From JAFGPS01 sp964628465 (GTDB taxonomy: Bacteria; Planctomycetota; Phycisphaerae; Sedimentisphaerales; Anaerobacaceae), in contig CAZVOA010000002.1 in NCBI GenBank assembly GCA_964628465.1, positions 1 to 64,000 of the forward strand: a DNA stretch of 64,000 nt, written 5' to 3'. Numbering within the stretch: position 1 is the first letter of the stretch; every line of letters begins with the position of its first letter. The translations under genes and the position numbers were made by a program. Shown one piece after another: positions 24,405 to 33,202 of the stretch. A model generated the notes under the pieces. The model did no database searches. It had not been told where the DNA came from and saw nothing but the letters and a program-made list of their open reading frames with translations.

Positions 24405-27400
24405 TTACATTCTTCTGTTATACTGATTTGGTGCGCCTGGAGTTGGGTCACTGCTGCCAACCGTTGTTCCGTTGTCATGCGCCTTGGTCAATGCCTTGGT
24501 AAGAGTAATACCAGTACCTGAGACTTGATCACCAACCGCATGGGCTGATTTGAGCGGTGAGTTTACAGTGATTGTTGTAACAGTGGGTTGACCGCCTTGG
24601 CCGCCTCTTGTACCACCTCTTGTGCCGCCACCCATCATTCCACCAGCCGGCATACCGCCGCGGTTATTTCTACCACCACGTCCGCCGCTAATGGAAGCAA
24701 CTACCGCTGTTTCGCTGTTTGAACCGCTGCCGATTGTAATTGTCTGGCCGGGAGTAAAGCCTGAAACATCAGTGACAGTGATAACGGTTGCGCCAACTTC
24801 AGAGGCAGCGCCTATTGTAGTTCCGCCTGCCGTACCAATCGCGGCAATTACCGCGGTCTCACGGTTTTCGCCTGAACCAATAATAATAGTCTGGCCGGAG
24901 CCAAAATCTGAAACGCTGGCGACTTTGATATTATTCGCGCCAATTGGCGAAGCGATTGCCAAGCTGATACCGCCGGTCTGCACCATGAAATCGTTGCAGT
25001 TGCTGTCTGTATCAGTACCGTCCGGGAAGCGGCCAGCGCTTCTGGTTGGTACTGGTCCCATGGTCTCAGCGCCAAAACCGCCTCGGCCACCGCCGCCTCT
25101 ACCTGCGCTTGGTGCAGGTGCGGTGCAGCCGCTTTGACCTGAGCCGGATATAGCCTGGTAACCTTCACCTGCCCATGGATCGACGTGAAGACCATAGTTA
25201 AGGCTGTCGGCGACCAGCCCTGCAGCGTTACGCAGCACCATGCTGCCTGCGCTGGACAGAGTCGGACCACCAAACCACTGATTAGGTTTCTGTGTTGCCT
25301 GATAACCCTCGGTCGTGACTTTTTCGCTGCGGACAACCGCATTAATCTCATGGTCGTTGTCCAGAGATTTGTCAAGCGTGATGCTTCTATTTAACGGTAT
25401 GACGGGTTCGTTACTCGAGTGAGCAAACTTTGTTGCCGGTTCGAAGCTGATTCCTGTTCCCCATATACTGATGGGCAGGTTAGCCGCATGGTTGAACTTC
25501 AGCGGCTCGGCCAGGTCAAGACCTGTGCCCGTATCACCACTCCGAACATTATTGGGATTGAATGAGGATTGCGTACCAACTTTCGTAACAGTGACAGTTT
25601 CAATGCCATGACCAACGCTATCGATATCCAGTCTAATCTTGTCACCGACTGTGACGTAGTCAGATAAAGCACCTCGGAGAGGAAATACTTTAATATTCGT
25701 GTCACCGGCTTTCGCGTCCGCCGCGAGAAAAGCCTGAATACCCTGCTTTCCGACTTTTGTAATCGTGACTACCTCATATTTTTCGATAGTGTTCGCGACG
25801 ACTGGATATGTTGCGCCATAGCCGATAGCCATCTTCTGTCCGGTCTCGAAACCAGCTATGCTTGCAACAGGTACACTGGACGAACCGGCTGGAATCGTAA
25901 TCACCGGACCATCAGGCAGCGGTTGCCATACCGTTGTAGGGCCACCGCCACCGCCTCCACCAAAACCACCAAAACCGCCGCGACCACCGCGACCGCCAGT
26001 ATTGGATGGAGCAGGCGGAGATTGAATACTTGCGATCCTGCGGGTTTCCACGGCTGAACCAGTATCGATTTCAATCGCATCGCCTTCATTCATACCATTA
26101 GTGCTTCTGACATAGATGGTAGAATCACCTTTTTTAGAGGGAATTGCCAATCCAGAGTTTGACAGAGCCAGCAGGTAGAAGTCTTTAGCCGAAAGTTTTG
26201 TACCAGACGGAATCTTTATCGACGAGAAAATAGCCTGTTCGGACGGACGATTAGTCAGAGTCCAGTTGGAAATATCGATAGCATTATCGCCGGCGTTGTA
26301 GAGTTCAATGAAAGAGTTTGTTGAGTCAATTGCAAACTCGTTAATCTTAATCGGATTGATATTACGTACCTTCTCAGACGCTGTCTCGGAACGTTCCTGA
26401 TTGTTCGCGGTATTAGTCCACGAAGCTTTGCCAATTAAATCTCCATTGAGGAATGCCGGTCCTGAAGTGACCTTGAAGGTTGTGCTTACGCTCTGGCCCG
26501 GTGCTACCATACCAACAATCGTTGGATTGGTAATGGCAACCGCAGTCCATCCTTCCGGCACAACAATACCCAATTTGACATTCGATACTTGTACTCCATC
26601 GGTATTTGTGAATGTCACTGTCGTATTCTGAGATGAACCAGGTGAGAATGTCTGAAGTCCGGGAGGAGTAGCTACTGCAAATGCAGGTGCTACACTCAAT
26701 CGCTGTACATCATATTTAGCTGCTACGATGTTGGCCTGAACCTTCTGGTTTGTCTCTTCTGATGGGTAGGTATTAGGTGCTGTCATTGCGCCTTCATAGA
26801 AGGTACCCTGTGATCCATTACTATTATCACCGCCATTACCAAGGTCGATTGCTCCCTGCTTGCGCATCGGATCATAGGTATTGTTGACACGTGGTCCATC
26901 AAACATAACCTGCAGTTCGCCAGCCTGCGCGTCGCCCCCCATTGATCTCCAGCCGCCCGGTTTGCCGTCGGCCATAGCAGTTACAAAACGCCAGGTAATA
27001 ATCGGCAGGTCCGGGCAATCTTTGGAACCATCCGGATTGACACAACCCACCAGGTTGTTCTCCTGGTCGGTCATGATCCATGGTCCAGGGGCCGGGCCGC
27101 GATACCAATTGTTGGCGCTGCCGTAGTAGGTAGTTTCCATTGTACCATTGCCATCATCTCGGCTGTCGATTTCAGCGTTGCCGTAGTCGTAGCAGCAACC
27201 TGAGTTATAGTGATGACCATTAATTAACCAATATTGACCTTCTGCCTGATCATCAACTGCTGTGCCAACCGGGTCATTGTTTCTGAGACCCATACCCGGC
27301 TCGATAAATACGCCATAAACCTTATGGCCCATGATTGTAATCGGTGCCATATCCGCCATCGGTAAGCTGTTAAATCCACCCATCTGCGTCGGGCTGCCTA

Positions 27401-27803
27401 CACCGCCGCGAGGTGACTGGACAATGTGATTTTTCTTGCCGGACTGGTCGTAAATTGTGGTAATCCAGCAATATGTGTTGGCGCAGAATGCATCCTGTGC
27501 GGCCGCGTCTGCGTAACCGCCCGCGTCACCCGGTGACGGCTGAACAACGCCGATATCCAGTGTCTTGCCGTCCGATTGACGAAGAACCTGATAGAGCGGG
27601 CCATTGTATGAAGCGTAAAGCGCACGCGTTGTGCTGTGTGCGGCTACGCATGGGCAATCGCCAGCGGTGTAAATATCACATGGACCTTCCGGCCTTGGCG
27701 GTGTGGCACGTACTGCACCGGCCCCTCTGGCTATCACCAGCGTTGCGACAGGCAGTACGAGAGCAATCGCAAGCATTACCACAAGACTATTTCTTGTTTT
27801 CAT
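24405..27803 (-). CDS. GH54 alpha-L-arabinofuranosidase with NEW3, LTD and Gly-rich repeats
   Basis: A 1132-residue secreted protein. After the signal peptide, residues about 38-365 closely match the catalytic domain of fungal AbfB arabinofuranosidases: GPCDIYTAGDCPCVAAHSTT, the vicinal cysteine pair C203-C204 (GCCYDYGNAE), the nucleophile E248 (TDQENNL) and the acid D326 (GGDNSNGSQGTFYEG). From memory, the Aspergillus enzyme has C176-C177, E221 and D297, with the same spacing. Instead of the fungal CBM42 come a NEW3 domain (about 378-475), a lamin-tail domain (about 480-565) and imitations of a roughly 38-residue beta module (GQTITIGSGSNSETAVVAS). Three Gly/Arg-rich tracts lie near 598-621, 898-908 and 1038-1071. 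AAGGAG precedes the ATG. It is third in an operon with the ECF sigma factor and FecR protein. Confidence 0.93.
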   Translation of the reverse strand: MKTRNSLVVMLAIALVLPVATLVIARGAGAVRATPPRPEGPCDIYTAGDCPCVAAHSTTRALYASYNGPLYQVLRQSDGKTLDIGVVQPSPGDAGGYADAAAQDAFCANTYCWITTIYDQSGKKNHIVQSPRGGVGSPTQMGGFNSLPMADMAPITIMGHKVYGVFIEPGMGLRNNDPVGTAVDDQAEGQYWLINGHHYNSGCCYDYGNAEIDSRDDGNGTMETTYYGSANNWYRGPAPGPWIMTDQENNLVGCVNPDGSKDCPDLPIITWRFVTAMADGKPGGWRSMGGDAQAGELQVMFDGPRVNNTYDPMRKQGAIDLGNGGDNSNGSQGTFYEGAMTAPNTYPSEETNQKVQANIVAAKYDVQRLSVAPAFAVATPPGLQTFSPGSSQNTTVTFTNTDGVQVSNVKLGIVVPEGWTAVAITNPTIVGMVAPGQSVSTTFKVTSGPAFLNGDLIGKASWTNTANNQERSETASEKVRNINPIKINEFAIDSTNSFIELYNAGDNAIDISNWTLTNRPSEQAIFSSIKIPSGTKLSAKDFYLLALSNSGLAIPSKKGDSTIYVRSTNGMNEGDAIEIDTGSAVETRRIASIQSPPAPSNTGGRGGRGGFGGFGGGGGGGPTTVWQPLPDGPVITIPAGSSSVPVASIAGFETGQKMAIGYGATYPVVANTIEKYEVVTITKVGKQGIQAFLAADAKAGDTNIKVFPLRGALSDYVTVGDKIRLDIDSVGHGIETVTVTKVGTQSSFNPNNVRSGDTGTGLDLAEPLKFNHAANLPISIWGTGISFEPATKFAHSSNEPVIPLNRSITLDKSLDNDHEINAVVRSEKVTTEGYQATQKPNQWFGGPTLSSAGSMVLRNAAGLVADSLNYGLHVDPWAGEGYQAISGSGQSGCTAPAPSAGRGGGGRGGFGAETMGPVPTRSAGRFPDGTDTDSNCNDFMVQTGGISLAIASPIGANNIKVASVSDFGSGQTIIIGSGENRETAVIAAIGTAGGTTIGAASEVGATVITVTDVSGFTPGQTITIGSGSNSETAVVASISGGRGGRNNRGGMPAGGMMGGGTRGGTRGGQGGQPTVTTITVNSPLKSAHAVGDQVSGTGITLTKALTKAHDNGTTVGSSDPTPGAPNQYNRRM

Positions 27804-27855
27804 TTATACTCCTTTTAAAAAATTATACTGTTTGTTCTTATACATGAAATTGTAA

Positions 27856-29421
27856 TTATTCTGCAATTAAAACTGGTTCAGCAAACATTCCCCAGTCGCT
27901 ATCGATTGCATTGACCGTCATACCATCCACGACTCGCGCCTCGGGATCGCCGCCATCAGTTACGATAAGGGTCAAAAAGCGATCGTCCCGGGAAAGCTCG
28001 ACATCGACGGAATAAAACGATTTATGTTTGACTTGTGTTTTACTGAATTTTAATTCACCATCGACCAGTACCCAAAAATCCGCTTTGCTGGCTTTGGGTC
28101 TGGAAGGCATTCTTTCAATTCCGACTTGTGACTGAAAGTGAATGGTTTTTGTTTCAGGCATCATTTTGCGAATGGCACTTAAATCAAATGTTATACCGGT
28201 ATTGGCGTGCATAGTTATACTGCGATGCAATTTACCCGATTCGGTAGTTTGATTCGTATTAATTGATTTCATCGCGTAACCAATATTATTACAACACATT
28301 CCGTTCGTAACCGGACATTCGCTAAACACATTTCCCAAAGAAGAGACAATCTGTTTAGTTCTGCCGTTGGGAATAAAAACTCCGTCAATATAAGGATTCG
28401 AAGGCACGAGATGATATTCGTTTGTAGATTTTTGTGTTCCTGCTGTCAAACCGGAAGGTCTGCCTGAAACAGGATTTATTGCAGTCTGGTTTCTTCCTGT
28501 CCCCAGGCCGTTGCCTCCTCCGACAATATCAGCTAAATCGATATAATTCTGTCCCCTTAAAATAACATTAGATTCGGAATCGAAGTGACTTACAAATTCT
28601 TTTTGTCTAATCGCAATCTTATCAACAGTATTATTTCCTGGATCGTACCGGACAGCGCTGTTTTCCTTAATAAATCTGCTGGTTCCTGATGAATCTGAAA
28701 TCATCCGGACCGTTCCTTTGAAAACATGCAGCTCAGATATGCCTTCAATGTCTGATTTAATACCAAACACGGTTCCCAAATCAACATACCGAACAGAAGG
28801 TGTTTCCACAGTAAAACCCGGCCCAGAACTTGAAACACGACAATATAAGTTTCCATGATCGAGGAATAATCCAGTCTGATTTATCTTAAATACGGCGGGA
28901 CCTTCAATCATAACATCAACATTATCATTAAATTGAAGTTTTACAACTCCCTTTTTTAAGGATAATTGCATTTCATTCGCGCCCAGCCGACTTCCAACTT
29001 CAAATTGTATTTCAGAATCCCATTCGGCGTTTATCTGGTCCGCTATCGTAGCCATCTCAACGTTGTAGGCTTTTGGAGAAGAAAACCTTAAAACTAAAAC
29101 AATTATTATTAAAGCCGCGGCACTGACAAAAATCGAAATCGGCTTCCATTTCCTGAAAAGATACGGCTGCTTTTCCTGTTCTTCAAGATATTGTTTTGTT
29201 ATTGATTTATTATCAGCCAGGTTGACTGAATTTGCAAAACTTTCCGTTTCGTCCAGTAATGCCCAAATAGTTGTATAGTCTATGTAATATTTGATGCATT
29301 CGGTATCTTCGGACATCATTTTATCCAATTCGTGAAATTCATTCTCACTCAGGTTTCCGCTGAGCATTCCATGAATCAGTTGGCTTAACCGTTCGAATTT
29401 ATTTAATCCTTTGTAAGACAT
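27856..29421 (-). CDS. FecR-domain anti-sigma-like protein with C-terminal NPCBM
   Basis: A 521-residue single-pass membrane protein. Residues 1-90 are a helical cytoplasmic part of the type found before FecR in planctomycetes (FHELDKMMSEDTECIKYYIDYT). A transmembrane helix spans about 95-112. The FecR domain lies outside the membrane at about 125-255 (FEVGSRLGANEMQLSLKKG, TVETPSVRYVDLGTVFGI). Residues about 400-521 match the NPCBM carbohydrate-binding module (HRSITMHANTGITFDLSAI, ADFWVLVDGE, LTLIVTDGGD). It starts four bases after the sigma-factor stop, using AAGGAG within the end of that gene. The layout suggests a membrane regulator that reads extracytoplasmic sugar and controls the partner sigma factor; this is inference. 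Confidence 0.88.
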   Translation of the reverse strand: MSYKGLNKFERLSQLIHGMLSGNLSENEFHELDKMMSEDTECIKYYIDYTTIWALLDETESFANSVNLADNKSITKQYLEEQEKQPYLFRKWKPISIFVSAAALIIIVLVLRFSSPKAYNVEMATIADQINAEWDSEIQFEVGSRLGANEMQLSLKKGVVKLQFNDNVDVMIEGPAVFKINQTGLFLDHGNLYCRVSSSGPGFTVETPSVRYVDLGTVFGIKSDIEGISELHVFKGTVRMISDSSGTSRFIKENSAVRYDPGNNTVDKIAIRQKEFVSHFDSESNVILRGQNYIDLADIVGGGNGLGTGRNQTAINPVSGRPSGLTAGTQKSTNEYHLVPSNPYIDGVFIPNGRTKQIVSSLGNVFSECPVTNGMCCNNIGYAMKSINTNQTTESGKLHRSITMHANTGITFDLSAIRKMMPETKTIHFQSQVGIERMPSRPKASKADFWVLVDGELKFSKTQVKHKSFYSVDVELSRDDRFLTLIVTDGGDPEARVVDGMTVNAIDSDWGMFAEPVLIAE

Positions 29422-29425
29422 CCGT

Positions 29426-29947
29426 TTATATTACTCCTTCCTGCTTCAGAGTTTTATTAACGCATTGAAGGAGTTGGTTATGAAGCTTTGCGATACGCTT
29501 GTATGCGACATGTTCAGACATTTTGATGGAAGCGGCAATATCTTTAATTGTCTGACCCTTCTGATGTTGTGCCTGAACTAACTTGCGTGAAGTTTCATCT
29601 AATTTTGAAAGGCATTCTTTTAAAGCTTCGAATCGTTCATCAAGTTTTTCCTCAGCGGTAACAGCTCCGCCAAGAATACTCTCGAATAGTTCATTATTAA
29701 ACTTGATTTTATTTTTATATTGTTTTTTTCGGAATTCGAGCACTTTTAAATGGGCTATTCGCATTCCAAGAGCTGAAAAATCCCCGATTTCTTCGGATTG
29801 ATGATATTTCTGCCACATTAAAGCCGCGGTATCCTGCATGATATCGTCTGCATCGGAACTATTTCCCACCAGCATCAAAATAAAAGCATAAATCCGCTTT
29901 CTATGATTCATTAACTGACGTACAAAATAATCTGTATTGCCCGGCAT
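29426..29947 (-). CDS. ECF-type RNA polymerase sigma factor
   Basis: A 173-residue sigma-70 factor of the extracytoplasmic group often labelled the Rhodopirellula/Verrucomicrobium family. Region 2 covers about residues 8-70 (RIYAFILMLVGNSSDADDIMQDTAALMWQ). Region 4 lies at about 120-165 (KGQTIKDIAASIKMSEHVAYKRIAKL), a helix-turn-helix for the -35 element. The ATG at 29947 is preferred; a TTG at 30028 would add 27 residues unlike the family and lacks a ribosome-binding site. It is coupled to the FecR/NPCBM gene, its likely partner. Targets are unknown; the GH54 in the same operon and the nearby clusters are candidates. Confidence 0.92.
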   Translation of the reverse strand: MPGNTDYFVRQLMNHRKRIYAFILMLVGNSSDADDIMQDTAALMWQKYHQSEEIGDFSALGMRIAHLKVLEFRKKQYKNKIKFNNELFESILGGAVTAEEKLDERFEALKECLSKLDETSRKLVQAQHQKGQTIKDIAASIKMSEHVAYKRIAKLHNQLLQCVNKTLKQEGVI

Positions 29948-30114
29948 TATATTGTCCAAAATAGTAATAATGTATTTATTAGATGTTAGTTGATAGAGCA
30001 AATAACTTGGAGATAAATTTATACTCAAGTTTGAATCAGCCGCTAAGTCTATCTAACGGACTTTTACTATTTTATAGTTTATTCCTTAAAAAGCAGTAAT
30101 AGATATTTATTCAG

Positions 30115-30142
30115 ATTATACCACTAACAAACCTGAAGGCAA
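30115..30142 (-). promoter_or_regulatory. Extended -10 promoter for the sigma-FecR-GH54 operon
   Basis: On the minus strand TTGCCT is followed after 16 bases by TATAAT, preceded by TGG so that TGGTATAAT makes an extended -10. It would give an untranslated leader of about 160 bases before the sigma-factor ATG at 29947. The match to the housekeeping consensus implies basal expression independent of the ECF factor itself. Confidence 0.55.
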
Positions 30143-30205
30143 AAACAATCTTCAACTTTCGTTACCTCCCATTATTTTCAATTCGCAACTATTTGCCTTT
30201 AATTA

Positions 30206-30310
30206 TTAAGACTTTGGCCAAATATGACGCAAAGGTCCGAGTGAAGTTTGTACTGATACTACCATTAACGATAAAATAATAATTAATGAAACAATACGAA
30301 CCTTATGCAT
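30206..30310 (-). CDS. Small hydrophobic peptide (34 residues)
   Basis: ATG at 30310, TAA at 30206-30208. The peptide begins MHKVRIVSLIIILSLMVVSV and ends QTSLGPLRHIWPKS: a basic start, a 15-residue hydrophobic core and a short polar tail, like a signal peptide or a one-pass microprotein. AGAGGT lies eight bases before the ATG, a better site than several accepted genes here have. It is 45 bases downstream of the GH5 stop in the same direction, so it is probably on the GH5 transcript. I do not recognise it. Chance is the alternative, since short hydrophobic frames are common in AT-rich DNA. Confidence 0.45.
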   Translation of the reverse strand: MHKVRIVSLIIILSLMVVSVQTSLGPLRHIWPKS

Positions 30311-30355
30311 AATTTACCTCTATAGAAATATTTATTTCATCAATATATTTATAAA

Positions 30356-31603
30356 TCACAGCAAACCGCAACACTGTTTCAAAGTTTGACCCAATTCCAA
30401 AGCAAACTTGCGTATAGCTTCCTGATCACGCTGTTCCGGCGGCTGCGAACGCCATAATTTGATCTTTGCAGTCGGAGGCTCATGCATAGGTACCATTTGT
30501 GAAGATTCAAGCAGATTCGCACAATACTCAGCGGCTTCCAATACAGCATCTGTATTCAAAGTCGGAACAGACGCAGATCCTCTGCCGCGTGTTCCTCTGC
30601 TTCTGGTATCAAGCGCCGCCTTAAGCTGGTCGATTGCCTTCTGGACATGACCTTCTCTGTTTGGATTCTCTTTTATCATTGTATTCAGGTCGCGGTTCCT
30701 GTGCCAGCCGTAAACAGCGGCGATAATGGAAGGATCACGCACTGTACCATTGGGATAAACCAGTCCATGAACCTCTGACCATCCTCCCTGGACCATAAGC
30801 TCGAATAAATACCAGCCCATTTTGTGACGTTCACAAATCTCCAGAGCTACATCATAAGGATTTGCTCGGCATATACAGGCCATTTCACTGTTGAGCACAG
30901 GTTTGTTATACTTTTTTGCGATACTCTCCGCAAGAACGTAGCTTTCTTCTATTTTTGCACGAGTTGGGAGATAATCGTGAAACGAGAAGACATCAACGTC
31001 TGTGCACCACTCCATATCTTTTGCCAATGTATGACCGATAGTTATTGCGTTGACCGGGTCGATTGATTTCACATATTTGGTGAAATGGGCCAAAAACGCA
31101 CTTATCTCAGCTATGCGTTTTGGTTTTTCTTCTTCCGTAGCCTGATTGTGATAATCATTCCAGCTCGGCTCATTCATAATGTCCCACATGAGCAGACCAG
31201 GCTCATCCTTCAACGCATCAACAACCGCTTTTACATAAACCTCCTGACCTGCCCATGTTTCAGGCGGCAATGTCTCCGGATTAAGACTATTTCCATTAAA
31301 CAGAATAGGCATTGTTGATATTCCGAGGCTGTTTGCAATACGAACATAATTGCGAATCTGATTAATGAAACCTTCCGGATTTTGCTGATAAGAACCCGAA
31401 CTGAGCCATACTCTTGTACTGTTCAATTGCAGTCTTTTTGCATAACCTAAATCTCTTTGGATGATAGTCGAATCGTTTCGCCATCCTCCAGGGTAACATA
31501 CACCTCGAATGAAACTGTAGTCGTCAAGTGGTTTTGCAGCCATAGCTGAACCAGCAAAAGTCAAAAGTATAATTCCTTGAAATAATATTTTATTTATTTT
31601 CAT
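30356..31603 (-). CDS. GH5-like glycosidase (cellulase/mannanase superfamily)
   Basis: A 415-residue secreted enzyme; the signal peptide ends at AMA-AK. The TIM barrel shows the GH-A clan catalytic pair: acid/base E145 in WDIMNEPSW and nucleophile E240 in KPVLNSEMACICR. The strand-ending motifs RGVCYPGG, STRVWLSS and VFSFHDYLP fit GH5 or a close family. A tail of about 80 residues after the barrel contains RSRGTRGRG (about 332-340), a small version of the Gly/Arg segments found elsewhere in the window, and ends in two cysteines. AAAGGG precedes the ATG. The substrate is a beta-linked hexosan or xylan backbone; which one cannot be told. Confidence 0.85.
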   Translation of the reverse strand: MKINKILFQGIILLTFAGSAMAAKPLDDYSFIRGVCYPGGWRNDSTIIQRDLGYAKRLQLNSTRVWLSSGSYQQNPEGFINQIRNYVRIANSLGISTMPILFNGNSLNPETLPPETWAGQEVYVKAVVDALKDEPGLLMWDIMNEPSWNDYHNQATEEEKPKRIAEISAFLAHFTKYVKSIDPVNAITIGHTLAKDMEWCTDVDVFSFHDYLPTRAKIEESYVLAESIAKKYNKPVLNSEMACICRANPYDVALEICERHKMGWYLFELMVQGGWSEVHGLVYPNGTVRDPSIIAAVYGWHRNRDLNTMIKENPNREGHVQKAIDQLKAALDTRSRGTRGRGSASVPTLNTDAVLEAAEYCANLLESSQMVPMHEPPTAKIKLWRSQPPEQRDQEAIRKFALELGQTLKQCCGLL

Positions 31604-31779
31604 TGAATTACCCTTTCAATTGAACGTTTTAATATGTAAAAATGAGACGAAATTAAACTGTCATTTCCCATTTAAACGATTAAAAAACATAATTTTTTCC
31701 TTCCAACACCAATAACCTTACTATATTCACCTTGAATAGCCAAGAAATTTTACTTCCGAAGCAATTTTATGAAAAAATC

Positions 31780-32976
31780 CTAACTTGATGTTTCACCAGC
31801 CGGAGCGGTTGATTGAAGTGTTTTGTATTTGAAAGAAGGTTTTTCCAACGAGGAATAGTCATACAATACTACGCTAAGAGGAGTTATTTCATACCACATC
31901 CTTACAACTTTTCTTTCGTAATCCTTGCTTGTAGGCCAAAATGGTAAAATAGCGTCCTTTCTCCTTATGCCAATTTCCATGTCATTAAGTTTACCGGCAA
32001 CCAAAAAAGGCTGGCCTATTTTTAAATAAACTCCCTCACTTGACACTTCATCATGAACTGGTACCTGGAAATTTACTCTTGCTTCTGGTCTCTTGGCACT
32101 TCCTAATCCTGCCTTGAAGGAAAGATTTATTATTCCACTGTCATAAATAACAGCGTTTCCCTCAAAACTGCTTTTTACGGATTCTAAAGTGTAGGTTTGC
32201 ACAAGATCTCTTCCCGCTAAAACATAAGATGGAATAGGCAGTTTTTCATCTTCGCTCAGGCTGCCTTTTTTCCCATTGGAAAGAAGTATATCCGTCTGGT
32301 ACAAATGCTGAACATACCCATAACTTTCTAAAACATCCAGAGTCGCTTTCAGTGTAAACGCTGATGTATCTATTTCAGTTCCCCAGACGGTTCCCATGTC
32401 CGTTCTTGCCCTGAGTCTCGCCGCTGCTCCCGGAAGAATCGAATCCGAAGTTACAGATCCAAAATCTCCGCCGGTAGTATTAAGGCTCATGTTCAGTGCC
32501 GAAGCGTAATCCTGTGCCTTATCCCCATAATCGCTGGATGCACTAAATCTTAAAAGTACCTGCGGCGGAAGCCTGTCAGCGTTTCCGAGCAACTCTTCCA
32601 AATAACTTAATTGCGGCTTATTTTTAAGAGTAACAACTATCTGGTTAATGCTTGGAAATGAGCTTATCGCTGCGTCTTTGACTTGTTCTTTAATAAGCTT
32701 CTCCAAAGCGGCGGTATCCACAAACTCTACCTGATAAAACAGCGTGTACGTATTATCTTCATTGATAGTAAAAAAAGATTCTTGTTTTCTTGGGGGATGG
32801 ATTTGCAGTTCAACGCCGGATTCTTCCTTATATTTCTTTACCAAATCTTCCTGCCGCTGAATTATTTCTGTAGATTTATCTTTTATGAAATCGGTTTTGA
32901 AAAAATCCCCGCAACCTCCAACTATTGTAGCAAGCCAGATAGCAAGAATAATCCTTAATGATGTTTTTTGAGTCAT
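31780..32976 (-). CDS. Secretin-like lipoprotein (type II/III secretion / pilus secretin family)
   Basis: A 398-residue protein with a lipobox (VGG-C) after a short hydrophobic segment. Residues about 70-125 resemble a secretin N-domain (FYQVEFVDTAALEKLIKEQV, INQIVVTLKN). The C-terminal half resembles the secretin beta domain (QVLLRFSASSDYG, GTEIDTSAFTLKATLDVLESYG, SYVLAGRDLVQTYTLES, PEARVNFQVPVHDE). Length is below that of full GspD or PilQ. The start is at 32976, with AGGA eight bases upstream, instead of the ATG seven codons earlier. No other secretion gene is nearby, so it may be an isolated planctomycete-type secretin or a specialised outer-membrane lipoprotein. Confidence 0.75.
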   Translation of the reverse strand: MTQKTSLRIILAIWLATIVGGCGDFFKTDFIKDKSTEIIQRQEDLVKKYKEESGVELQIHPPRKQESFFTINEDNTYTLFYQVEFVDTAALEKLIKEQVKDAAISSFPSINQIVVTLKNKPQLSYLEELLGNADRLPPQVLLRFSASSDYGDKAQDYASALNMSLNTTGGDFGSVTSDSILPGAAARLRARTDMGTVWGTEIDTSAFTLKATLDVLESYGYVQHLYQTDILLSNGKKGSLSEDEKLPIPSYVLAGRDLVQTYTLESVKSSFEGNAVIYDSGIINLSFKAGLGSAKRPEARVNFQVPVHDEVSSEGVYLKIGQPFLVAGKLNDMEIGIRRKDAILPFWPTSKDYERKVVRMWYEITPLSVVLYDYSSLEKPSFKYKTLQSTAPAGETSS

Positions 32977-33160
32977 TTTTTCATTTCCTACTAACAATGA
33001 TAAAATTATAAGTTTATTTCTTCTATATTAAGTGATAAATCAGGGGAAGGATTAGAAAATATTTTTTATTTTTTTAATAAAATTACGGAAAATTACCCAT
33101 AACACCACATAATAAGCAAGTTGGATGTTTGTAACATGTGAAAAGTGAAGGCATAAAAAA

Positions 33161-33191
33161 AGATAACTTCCTGTAAAACAAGAAGTTATCT
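33161..33191 (-). terminator. Terminator after the initiator tRNA
   Basis: AGATAACTTC at 33161-33170 pairs with GAAGTTATCT at 33182-33191 around an 11-base loop. The minus strand continues TTTTTTTATGCC. It begins 12 bases beyond the tRNA 3' end. Confidence 0.87.
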
Positions 33192-33202
33192 CATAAACTT
33201 AA

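Noticed and set aside
24622..25137. Proline-rich plus-strand frame of 171 residues opposite the GH54 protein
   Set aside because: The Pro/Pro-Pro runs are the reverse complement of Gly/Arg codons of the real gene.
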